Shown: in pieces, positions 1 to 8,305 of the stretch
How the letters are laid out: every line of letters starts with the position of its first letter
How positions within the stretch are numbered: the first letter of the stretch is position 1
From: Planctomycetota bacterium
GTDB lineage: Bacteria; Planctomycetota; UBA1135; GCA-002686595
Direction of reading: 5' to 3'
DNA: 11,677 nt
Assembly: GCA_004296785.1 (NCBI GenBank)
Contig: SCVU01000372.1
Span: 1-11,677, forward strand
Program-made: the position numbers and the translations under genes
Notes under the pieces: generated by a model
What the model saw: only the letters and a program-made list of their open reading frames with translations
The model's database searches: none
What the model was told of the DNA's origin: nothing

Positions 1-289
1 GCCCGCGGCGCCGATCCACTGGTCGCTCGCGAACGCGAAGCGCAACACGTCGGCGTGGTTCGTCGTCGGCGCGAGCCAGCTCTCGCTGCCGATCCTCGGC
101 GGCGTGCTCGTGCCGGCGCCGGACTTCGCGTTCTTCGCGCCGACGAACGGCGCGGGCACCGCGAGCCTGTCGCCGTCGCTCGCGCAGCCGCTGCCGCCGG
201 GGCAGCAGATCACGGTGCAGGCGTGGCTGATCGATCCCGCCGGCGCGTTCGGCTGGGCCGCGAGCAACGCGATCGCGGCGAGCGCGCCC
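1..289 (+). repeat. Near-identical direct repeat, copy 1 (C-terminal module coding)
   Basis: Positions 1-289 align without gaps to 2150-2438 with five differences, at 103, 147, 183, 238 and 289. Three are synonymous and two change an amino acid. The similarity ends at the last sense codon: the stop codons differ (TGA against TAG) and the downstream sequences are unrelated. The left boundary lies outside the window. Confidence 0.97.
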
Positions 290-292
290 TGA
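1..292 (+). CDS. C-terminal end of a secreted protein, paralogue of the next gene (5' end outside window)
   Basis: The reading frame is open from the window edge (first whole codon at position 2) to a TGA at 290-292, giving 96 visible residues. They match the last 96 residues of the beta-helix protein encoded at 342-2441 except for two substitutions (Asn for Ser, Ala for Val). The segment is a small beta-rich module: a PAAPIHWSLANA start, then LGGVLVPAPDFAFF, a GQQITVQAWLIDPAG block, and an SNAIAASAP end. I recognise this style of C-terminal module from secreted planctomycete proteins, where it is joined to many different N-terminal domains, so the missing part need not be a beta-helix. The next gene starts 49 nt downstream, so the two may be co-transcribed. 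Function unknown; a role in surface retention or secretion is only inference. Confidence 0.85.
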   Translation, partial: PAAPIHWSLANAKRNTSAWFVVGASQLSLPILGGVLVPAPDFAFFAPTNGAGTASLSPSLAQPLPPGQQITVQAWLIDPAGAFGWAASNAIAASAP

Positions 293-341
293 AACCGGCT
301 CGCTGCCAACGCGCGAGCATTCCCACCCACTGGAGCATCCC

Positions 342-2441
342 ATGGCCGAGTCATCCCGTTCTCACTTCCATCGCTCGTTCGTGCTCGCGCTCTCGACTGC
401 ACTCTCGAGTGCGCTCGCCGCGCAGACGGTCGCGGTGAACACCTGCGACGATGCGGTCGACTTCGCGGCGCCGCAGACCGTCGCGCAGTTGCCCGGTCCC
501 GACGGCGAGGTGTCGTTCCGCGAGGCCTGTCTCGCCGCGAACAACACGCCGGGCCCGCAGACGATCGCGTTCGCGATCCCGAGCTCGAAGTGGTGGCTCG
601 ACCCGAAGCAGGCGCTGCTGCGGCAGGAGTTCGGGATCTTCCTGCTGAGCGACGACGCGACGACCGTCGACTTCAGCACGCAGACCGCGTTCACGGGGAA
701 CACCAATCCAGCGGGCGGCGAAGTCGGGATCTTCGGCCTCGAGCCGAACGCCTGGAGCGTGGCGTCGATCTACGTCACCGGCGACGGCTGCGTCGTGCGC
801 GGGCTCGATCGCGTCGTGCAGCGCGGCCACGGGGTGCAGCTCGTCGGCAACGGCAACCGCGTCGTCGGTTGCACGATCTGGGGGCCGCTGTACTCGGGCG
901 TCTACATCAGCGGCGGTTTCGGCGGCGCGCCGGCGACGGGCAACGTCGTCGGCGGCACGCAGCCCGGCGAAGGCAACGTACTCTCGTCGGGCAACGACGG
1001 CGTGCGCATCGACGCGCCCGCGGTCGGCAACCTCGTGCTCGGCAACAAGCTGAGCGGTTCGTGGCACGGCGTCGCGGTGCGCGGCAGTCAGTTCACGAGC
1101 ACGGCGAACGGCAATCGCATCGGCGGCACGACGGCGGCGGAGCGCAACGTGATCGCCGGCGCGGGCCACTACGGCGAGGAGGGTTTCCCGGTCGGCGCGC
1201 AGGTCGCGATCACGTGGGCCGACGGCACGATCGTCGAGGGCAACTACATCGGTACCAGCGCCGATGGCATGAGCGCCGCCGCGCAGACCGGCCCCGCGGG
1301 CATCGTGCTCGAGTCCAACGCGTCGAACACGATCGTGCGCAACAACTTGATCAGCGGCATCGTCGTGCCGGGCGCGGGGCCGCACTACGCGGGCCAGACC
1401 TTCGGCGCCGGCATCCAGCTCTACGGCATGGGCTCCGGCACGCGCATCGAGGGCAACCGCATCGGAACCGATGCGACAGGCCAGCAGCCGCTCGCGAACT
1501 ACTACGGCATCCGCGACGCGTCGTTCCCCGGCAGCGCTCCGGCCTTCGACACGCGGATCGGCGGCGCGCTGCCCGGCCAGGCCAACACGATCGCGTTCAA
1601 CCAGCAGGCCGGCGTGTTCCTCACGACGTCGATCCAGGGCGTGCGCGTGTCGAGCAACTCGATCCATTCGAACGGGCTGCTCGGGATCGATCTGTTCCCG
1701 GCGGGCCCGAGCGCGAACGACGCGCTCGATCTCGACGCGGGTCCGAACGGTCTGCAGAACTACCCGGTGCTGCAGTCGGCGTCCGCGGACGCGGCGAGCG
1801 TGCGCGTCGTCGGCGCGCTGAACAGCAGCGCGTCGGCGAACTTCACGCTCGAGTTCTTCGCGTCGCCGCAACTCGATGCGAGCGGCTTCGGCGAAGGCCA
1901 GCAGTACCTCGGCTCGACGGCGGTGGCGACGAACGCGCTCGGCAACGCCGCGTTCGACGCGACGCTGCCCGCGGTCGTGCCGCAGGGTTGGTTCGTCAGC
2001 GCGACGGCGACGCTCGACGCGAGCGGTTCGACTTCGGAGTTCTCGGCCGCCGTTGCGGTCGTGCCCGGCGCGGGCCTGTGGGCGAATCTCGGCCAAGGCC
2101 TCGCCGGCGTGAACGGCGTGCCGCTGCTCACCGGCAGCGGAGTCCTCGTGCCCGCGGCGCCGATCCACTGGTCGCTCGCGAACGCGAAGCGCAACACGTC
2201 GGCGTGGTTCGTCGTCGGCGCGAGCCAGCTCTCGCTGCCGATCCTCGGCGGTGTGCTCGTGCCGGCGCCGGACTTCGCGTTCTTCGCGCCGACGAGCGGC
2301 GCGGGCACCGCGAGCCTGTCGCCGTCGCTCGTGCAGCCGCTGCCGCCGGGGCAGCAGATCACGGTGCAGGCGTGGCTGATCGATCCGGCCGGCGCGTTCG
2401 GCTGGGCCGCGAGCAACGCGATCGCGGCGAGCGCGCCGTAG
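342..2441 (+). CDS. Secreted CSLREA-type right-handed parallel beta-helix protein
   Basis: 699 residues. The ATG at 342 has a GGAG at 332-335 (6-nt spacing). A signal peptide is clear: basic N-terminus with Arg11, hydrophobic segment about 12-26, likely cleavage after Ala27 (ALAA before QT). Residues 29-75 resemble the CSLREA domain found at the start of many exported beta-helix proteins (VNTCDD, then a SFREACLAANNTPG block in place of CSLREA). Residues about 130-450 form a parallel beta-helix, shown by repeated NVVGG, GEGNVLSSG, GNRIGGT, ERNVIAGAG, EGNYIGT, VRNNLISG, EGNRIGTDATG and ANTIAFN turns. Residues 455-575 are a beta-sandwich-like block of the kind that usually follows (NYPVLQSA, FTLEFFASP, GEGQQYLGS, SATATLDASG). 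Residues 580-699 are the C-terminal module shared with the upstream gene. Such helices often bind or cleave polysaccharides, but no catalytic residues can be assigned here, so it is safest to call it a secreted or surface beta-helix protein of unknown substrate. Confidence 0.92.
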   Translation: MAESSRSHFHRSFVLALSTALSSALAAQTVAVNTCDDAVDFAAPQTVAQLPGPDGEVSFREACLAANNTPGPQTIAFAIPSSKWWLDPKQALLRQEFGIFLLSDDATTVDFSTQTAFTGNTNPAGGEVGIFGLEPNAWSVASIYVTGDGCVVRGLDRVVQRGHGVQLVGNGNRVVGCTIWGPLYSGVYISGGFGGAPATGNVVGGTQPGEGNVLSSGNDGVRIDAPAVGNLVLGNKLSGSWHGVAVRGSQFTSTANGNRIGGTTAAERNVIAGAGHYGEEGFPVGAQVAITWADGTIVEGNYIGTSADGMSAAAQTGPAGIVLESNASNTIVRNNLISGIVVPGAGPHYAGQTFGAGIQLYGMGSGTRIEGNRIGTDATGQQPLANYYGIRDASFPGSAPAFDTRIGGALPGQANTIAFNQQAGVFLTTSIQGVRVSSNSIHSNGLLGIDLFPAGPSANDALDLDAGPNGLQNYPVLQSASADAASVRVVGALNSSASANFTLEFFASPQLDASGFGEGQQYLGSTAVATNALGNAAFDATLPAVVPQGWFVSATATLDASGSTSEFSAAVAVVPGAGLWANLGQGLAGVNGVPLLTGSGVLVPAAPIHWSLANAKRNTSAWFVVGASQLSLPILGGVLVPAPDFAFFAPTSGAGTASLSPSLVQPLPPGQQITVQAWLIDPAGAFGWAASNAIAASAP
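2150..2438 (+). repeat. Near-identical direct repeat, copy 2 (residues 604-699 of the beta-helix protein)
   Basis: Second copy of the 1-289 repeat, offset 2,149 bp, 284 of 289 bases identical by eye. It encodes residues 604-699 of the beta-helix protein. It ends directly before the TAG at 2439-2441. Confidence 0.97.
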
Positions 2442-2449
2442 CGCGAGGG

Positions 2450-2488
2450 CGCACGCCGCGGGTGTTTCGCGTTCGCCCGCGGCGTGCG
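2450..2488 (+). terminator. Strong GC hairpin after the beta-helix gene, no T-tract
   Basis: The arms 2450-2462 and 2476-2488 are perfect 13-bp inverted complements separated by a 13-nt loop. The hairpin starts 9 nt after the TAG stop. There is no T-run on either side, so it is not a canonical intrinsic terminator. It could still stop transcription or protect the 3' end of the beta-helix mRNA. A GTG at 2484 lies within the right arm, which argues against its use as a start for the next gene. Confidence 0.5.
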
Positions 2489-2504
2489 AGACTCGAGTGC
2501 TCCG

Positions 2505-2912
2505 ATGGACGCAGGCTGGTATGCAAGGGTTGCTGTGATCGCGCTGACGGGCGCGTGGAGCACGGCGCTCTTGCACGCCAAGCTCGTCGTCGAACCGGCG
2601 GTCGGGCTCGCGAACGCCGGCGTCAACGTGCTGTACTTCGGTACACCGAGCGCCGTCTTCGCGTTCGTGTTCCTCACCGCGTGCCTGCGAAGGCGGCGCT
2701 GGGCGACGGCGGTGCCGTTCCTGTTCGCGTCCGCTTGGCTGCCGATCCTGATCTGCGCGGCGTGCGAGCCGCGCGAGAACATGCAGCTCGCGGTCTTCGG
2801 CTGGGTCGCCTCGCTGGGCGCCTTCTTCGCGGGAACGTTGTGCGTCGAGCTTCCGATCTGGAGCGGATTCGAATTGCAACGGCGCACGCCGCGTGACACG
2901 CGCACGGCTTGA
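2505..2912 (+). CDS. Small four-helix integral membrane protein, unknown function
   Basis: 135 residues from the ATG at 2505. An in-frame GTG at 2484 would add seven residues but sits in a hairpin and lacks a ribosome binding site. Neither start has a clear Shine-Dalgarno sequence. Four hydrophobic segments are visible at about residues 7-24, 38-60, 67-87 and 94-114. An Arg-rich loop (LRRRRW, 61-66) follows helix 2 and a basic tail (QRRTPRDTRTA) ends the protein; by the positive-inside rule both would be cytoplasmic. Two cysteines (84 and 87) flank the end of helix 3. I do not recognise the family. The next gene also encodes a small membrane protein and starts 38 nt downstream (or overlaps by 4 nt if a TTG start is used), so the two are probably co-transcribed. 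Confidence 0.72.
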   Translation: MDAGWYARVAVIALTGAWSTALLHAKLVVEPAVGLANAGVNVLYFGTPSAVFAFVFLTACLRRRRWATAVPFLFASAWLPILICAACEPRENMQLAVFGWVASLGAFFAGTLCVELPIWSGFELQRRTPRDTRTA

Positions 2913-2950
2913 CTCGTTCCGCGCGGCGCGCTGGAGTCAGCCGCCGCCGC

Positions 2951-3433
2951 ATGCGCTCCCCGCTCGCCGCCACGATCCTCGCCACGACTCGCGACGCCGC
3001 GTGGGCGCCGATCCTCGTGTTCACCGTGCACATGATCGCGTCGCGCGGCCTCGGCCTGTACGGCCCGTACCCGTGGCTCGACGTGCCGATGCACGCGGCC
3101 GGCGGCATCGCGATCGCGTACTTCTTCCACCGCGCGCTCGTCCTCGCCGGTCGGCACGGCGTGCTCGCACCGTTCCACGCGCTGACGCACGTGTTGTTCG
3201 TGCTCGCGCTCGTCGGCACGACCACCGTGTTGTGGGAGTTCGCCGAGTTCCTGTCCGACCGCTACCTCGGCACGCACGCGCAGGCCGGGCTCGGCGACAC
3301 GCTGCTCGACATGCTGCTCGGCATCGCCGGCGGAGCGGCGCTGGTCGGTGCGCTCGCGCTGCGCGCCGGCACGCGCCGCGTGTCCCTCGATCGCGTCGGC
3401 GACGGCGCGCGTGCAACGGAGATCTCCCGATGA
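2951..3433 (+). CDS. YjdF/DUF2238-like small membrane protein
   Basis: 160 residues from the ATG at 2951. A TTG at 2909, overlapping the preceding stop as TTGA, would add 14 basic residues; the start is uncertain because the GGAG at 2933-2936 is 14 nt from the ATG. About four membrane segments are visible (roughly 16-30, 44-67, 78-100, 119-138). The conserved-looking polar positions match the pattern I associate with the YjdF/DUF2238 family: Asp44 and His48 (WLDVPMHAAGG), Glu96 (LWEFAEF), and Asp116 and Asp120 (GDTLLDMLLGIAGG). The role of that family is not established to my knowledge. The stop TGA (3431-3433) overlaps the ATG of the thioesterase gene, which suggests translational coupling. 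Family assignment is from motif spacing only. Confidence 0.7.
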   Translation: MRSPLAATILATTRDAAWAPILVFTVHMIASRGLGLYGPYPWLDVPMHAAGGIAIAYFFHRALVLAGRHGVLAPFHALTHVLFVLALVGTTTVLWEFAEFLSDRYLGTHAQAGLGDTLLDMLLGIAGGAALVGALALRAGTRRVSLDRVGDGARATEISR

Positions 3434-3849
3434 GCGACGCAGTGCTGACCGAAGCCCAGAAGTCCGCCGTCTTCGCGCGCCTGCGCTCGATCCCGATCTA
3501 CGCGACGCTGAAGTTCGACGTGCTCGGGGCGGAACCCGGCAAGGTCTCGATGCGCGTGCCGCGCGACCCGCGCTACGACGGCATCTTCGAGTCGTTCCAC
3601 GGCGGCATCCTGATGACGGCGGCCGACAGCGCGGCCGCGTTCGCCGTGCTGACCGTCGCCGGCGCCGACGCGAAGATCACGACGACGGACATGTCGATCC
3701 GGTTCCTGGCCAAGTGCCTGACCGACGTGCGCGTCGAGGCGCGCGTGATCAAGGCGGGCCGCACGATGGTGCCGGTGCACGTCGACATCTACGACGCGAA
3801 CGAGGTGCTCGTCGCGATCGCGCAGGTCGCGTACATCCGGCTGGGTTGA
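3430..3849 (+). CDS. PaaI-type hotdog-fold thioesterase
   Basis: 139 residues, a usual length for a single hotdog domain. The ATG at 3430 overlaps the previous stop (ATGA) and has a GGAG at 3418-3421, 8 nt upstream. The hallmark of the PaaI/4HBT group is present: SFHGGILMTAADSAAAF, with HGG at 57-59 and an acidic residue, Asp66, where the catalytic Asp of PaaI-type enzymes lies. It is followed by the typical second half (TTDMSIRFLAKC at 85-96, then VEARVIKAGRTM and a strand pairing to the end). Members hydrolyse acyl-CoA or acyl-ACP thioesters as dimers or tetramers in the cytosol; the substrate cannot be told from the sequence. The two upstream membrane proteins share its apparent operon but give no pathway hint. 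The stop codon falls inside the first unit of a 13-bp tandem repeat array. Confidence 0.9.
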   Translation: MSDAVLTEAQKSAVFARLRSIPIYATLKFDVLGAEPGKVSMRVPRDPRYDGIFESFHGGILMTAADSAAAFAVLTVAGADAKITTTDMSIRFLAKCLTDVRVEARVIKAGRTMVPVHVDIYDANEVLVAIAQVAYIRLG

Positions 3850-3908
3850 CTCGCAGGGTCGACTCGCAGGGTCGACTCGCCGGGTTGACGTCGCCGGGTC
3901 GATCTCGC
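3843..3908 (+). repeat. 13-bp tandem repeat array (5 units)
   Basis: Five consecutive units of the form GGGTYGACTCGCM occupy 3843-3855, 3856-3868, 3869-3881, 3882-3895 (14 bp, one inserted base) and 3896-3908 (degenerate). Units 2 and 3 are the closest match (they differ at the last base). Each carries a GTCGA or TTGAC core; GTCGAC palindromes lie at 3858-3863 and 3871-3876. The array begins within the last codons of the thioesterase gene and ends 14 bp before the cupin ATG. Confidence 0.9.
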
Positions 3909-3916
3909 GCTACGCT
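3885..3916 (+). promoter_or_regulatory. Putative promoter for the cupin gene, likely leaderless
   Basis: TACGCT at 3911-3916 fits a -10 box (TAnnnT), and its last T is exactly 7 nt before the A of the cupin ATG at 3923, so transcription would begin at the start codon. TTGACG at 3885-3890 is a good -35 match but the spacer is 20 bp, longer than usual. No Shine-Dalgarno sequence precedes the ATG, consistent with a leaderless mRNA. The -35 candidate lies within the fourth repeat unit. Confidence 0.45.
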
Positions 3917-3922
3917 GCCGCG

Positions 3923-4345
3923 ATGACGCTTTCCGATCGACCGCCGGCGCGCGCGCCGGTCGTGCTGCTGCCCGGCGCCGGCCGCGACTACCCGATGGGG
4001 AGGATCCGCGCGGTGTTCAAGGCCGACGGCGCGGAGACCGCGCAGCGCTACTCGATCTCCGAGTGGTGGCTCGAGCCGCACACGCAGGGGCCCGGCCCGC
4101 ACGCGCACGACGAGGACGACGTGTTCTACGTGCTCGAGTGCGAGATGAGCGTGCTCGTCGGCGAGCGCTGGCTCGACGCGCCGCGCGGTTCGTTCGTGCT
4201 CGTGCCCGGCGGAACGACGCACGATTTCCAGAACCGCGGCGACGTGCGCGCGGGCGTGCTCAACGTGTCGGTGCCGGGTCCGTTCGAGCCGGCCATGCAG
4301 GGGATCGCGGAGTGGTTCCGCGAGAACCCGCCCGGCCCCGCCTGA
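3923..4345 (+). CDS. Small single-domain cupin (cupin_2-like)
   Basis: 140 residues forming one cupin barrel. Motif 1 is GPGPHAHDEDDVFYVLEC (57-73) with metal-ligand candidates His60, His62 and Asp65 or Asp66; the usual Glu is replaced by Asp and the usual Gly after VLE is Cys73. Motif 2 is GSFVLVPGGTTHDFQNRG (89-106) with His100 as the fourth ligand candidate. The preceding block YSISEWWLEPHT supplies the strand that normally leads into motif 1. Small cupins of this type bind Fe, Mn or Zn and act as dioxygenases, isomerases or sugar and hydroxamate-binding proteins; the substrate is not evident. There is no signal peptide, so it is cytosolic. It starts 73 nt after the thioesterase stop, behind a repeat array and a possible leaderless promoter, and it converges with the minus-strand barrel gene. 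Confidence 0.88.
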   Translation: MTLSDRPPARAPVVLLPGAGRDYPMGRIRAVFKADGAETAQRYSISEWWLEPHTQGPGPHAHDEDDVFYVLECEMSVLVGERWLDAPRGSFVLVPGGTTHDFQNRGDVRAGVLNVSVPGPFEPAMQGIAEWFRENPPGPA

Positions 4346-4377
4346 CGCGCGGGTCCGCGCGCGGCCCTGCGCGAACG

Positions 4378-4412
4378 AAAAAAACCCGCGCGTCTCTGTC
4401 GGGACGCGCGGG
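4378..4412 (-). terminator. Rho-independent terminator of the outer-membrane protein gene
   Basis: The arms 4385-4394 and 4403-4412 are a perfect 10-bp GC inverted repeat with an 8-nt loop. On the minus strand the stem is followed directly by seven T residues (the A-run at 4378-4384 on the plus strand). It lies 30 nt beyond the stop codon at 4443. There is no T-run on the plus-strand side, so it serves the minus-strand gene only. Confidence 0.92.
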
Positions 4413-4442
4413 CCACCGCACGGAGCTTCCGGACGAGTCCCC

Positions 4443-5411
4443 CTAGAACTCGTATCCGACGACGAGATAGATGTCCGACTCGCGGGAGTCGTGACCGATG
4501 CCGACGAGCGGTGCGAAGTCGATGTGCAAGTTCGGCGTCGGCTGGTAGCGCAGGCTCGGGCCGACCTCGAGCGATTCCTCGAAGTCGCCGCGATCGCCGT
4601 GCACGTCGACCAGCGCGGCCTTCATCTCGGCGCCGAGCGCGAACTTCGAGTCGATGAGCGTGTGGCTGATGCCGAACGTCAGCTCGTACTCGCTCTCGAG
4701 CGCGCCGCTGACCTCGTGCTCGTACACGAGGTTCGCGCCCCAGTGCCAGGTCGGCGCGAGCTCGTCGCCGAACAGCAGCTTCGCCTCGATCTTGTCGGCG
4801 CCGCCGTTCACCTCGACCCACTCCGCGTAGAGCGTCGGGTTCCACGGGATCACGCCCCAGTCGGCGAGCGCGTAGCGCAGCTCGAACTTCTGCTCGGCGA
4901 CGTCGAGGTCGCCCTCGCTGCCGGTCTTCTCGGTCACGAAGTACAGGTCGAGCTGGAAGCGGTTCGGCAGGCCGAACTCGATCTCGTACTGGTTCTCGAC
5001 CGTGGTCTTGCCGTCGCGCGGCGTCTTCACGCGCGTCCAGTGCTCGACCTCGACCTTGCCCTCGGGCACGACGTAGACGCGCGTCGTCGGGAACAGGCGC
5101 TTGGCGGTCCAGCGCGGCTGGCCGTAGCTGCCGACGCGGTCCTCCTCGAACAGCCGGTCGCCGGCATCCGCGCTGACGACGATCGGCGGCAGCTCCCACG
5201 ACGACAGGTGCTCGGTGTCGTCCTGCCACGGCGTCCAGTCCTGGCCGGTGCCGGTCGGCGACGTCGTCTGCGGAGTCTGCTGCGGCGGTTGCTGCGCCGT
5301 CGCGGGGTTGACCTGCTGCGCGCGCGCGAGCGAACTCGGCAGCGCGGCGAGCAGCGCCACGGCGGCGGCGCGCGAGTGGATGCGGACGTTGGAACTGCGC
5401 GAGTTGGGCAT
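4443..5411 (-). CDS. Probable outer-membrane beta-barrel protein
   Basis: 322 residues, ATG at 5411-5409, TAG at 4445-4443. A signal peptide is clear: basic MPNSRSSNVRIHSR, hydrophobic 15-24, cleavage likely after Ala31 (ARA before QQ). Residues 32-57 of the mature start are a Gln/Pro/Thr-rich linker. From about residue 108 to the end, alternating polar and apolar strands suggest an antiparallel barrel (RVYVVPEGKVEVEHWTRV, QYEIEFGLPNRFQLDLYFV, EYELTFGISHTLIDSKFALG). The chain ends in IYLVVGYEF, a C-terminal Phe strand of the type recognised by the BAM assembly machinery. The layout recalls the MetA-pathway/porin-like small barrels (PF13557-like), but I cannot confirm the family; transport or a structural role are both possible. 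No Shine-Dalgarno sequence is visible upstream. The gene diverges from acnA and ends at a canonical terminator, so it is probably a single-gene transcript. Confidence 0.85.
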   Translation of the reverse strand: MPNSRSSNVRIHSRAAAVALLAALPSSLARAQQVNPATAQQPPQQTPQTTSPTGTGQDWTPWQDDTEHLSSWELPPIVVSADAGDRLFEEDRVGSYGQPRWTAKRLFPTTRVYVVPEGKVEVEHWTRVKTPRDGKTTVENQYEIEFGLPNRFQLDLYFVTEKTGSEGDLDVAEQKFELRYALADWGVIPWNPTLYAEWVEVNGGADKIEAKLLFGDELAPTWHWGANLVYEHEVSGALESEYELTFGISHTLIDSKFALGAEMKAALVDVHGDRGDFEESLEVGPSLRYQPTPNLHIDFAPLVGIGHDSRESDIYLVVGYEF

Positions 5412-5531
5412 GCGGGCGCGATGAACGGCGCGCGCGCGCAGCGGTTCACGCCTGTCCGGCGGTGCGTGTGATTTCGTATCTTGTCGCGCTCGAAACCCAG
5501 CGACCTCTGACCCGCGCGCGCCCTCGAACCC
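5412..5531. promoter_or_regulatory. Divergent intergenic region between the barrel gene and acnA
   Basis: This 120-bp gap must hold both outward promoters. The only AT-richer patch is 5470-5485. On the plus strand it contains TATCTT (5477-5482), a fair -10 box that would give an acnA leader of about 43 nt. On the minus strand the same patch gives TACGAA, a weaker match. No good -35 hexamers are seen at standard spacing. A run of alternating CG dinucleotides at about 5429-5440 lies on the barrel-gene side. Confidence 0.4.
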
Positions 5532-8228
<2,697 letters not shown>

Positions 8229-8260
8229 GCTCAACGCGTAGCCCGCGGCACGCGCTGGGG

Positions 8261-8266
8261 TAGAGT
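8261..8266 (+). promoter_or_regulatory. Possible -10 box (TAGAGT) before the giant secreted protein gene
   Basis: TAGAGT matches the TAnnnT form of a -10 hexamer and lies 32 nt after the acnA stop and 39 nt before the next ATG. No -35 hexamer of good quality is seen at 16-19 bp spacing, so this is tentative. Confidence 0.3.
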
Positions 8267-8290
8267 CGGCGACGGTTCCGCCGTGCGACC

Positions 8291-8296
8291 GAGGAG
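8291..8296 (+). promoter_or_regulatory. Shine-Dalgarno site fixing the 8306 start
   Basis: GAGGAG lies 9 nt upstream of the ATG at 8306. It is the best ribosome binding site in the window and settles the start of a gene whose other end lies outside. Confidence 0.8.
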
Positions 8297-8305
8297 AGTC
8301 CGTCG

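Noticed and set aside
297..318. Small inverted repeat after the first stop codon as a terminator
   Set aside because: Only a 6-bp stem with no T-run; too weak to distinguish from chance in this composition.
351..2879. An 842-codon minus-strand frame opposite the beta-helix gene
   Set aside because: Low-complexity Arg/Ala/His composition with no domain; the plus-strand frame has signal peptide, beta-helix repeats and a paralogue, so this is a shadow.
590..2896. A 768-codon plus-strand frame overlapping the beta-helix gene and the following membrane protein
   Set aside because: Arg-rich shadow translation that bridges two real genes and their hairpin; no recognisable features.
3843..3908. 13-bp repeat array as a CRISPR or phage attachment site
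   Set aside because: Units are contiguous with no spacers, and there are no cas, integrase or tRNA genes nearby.
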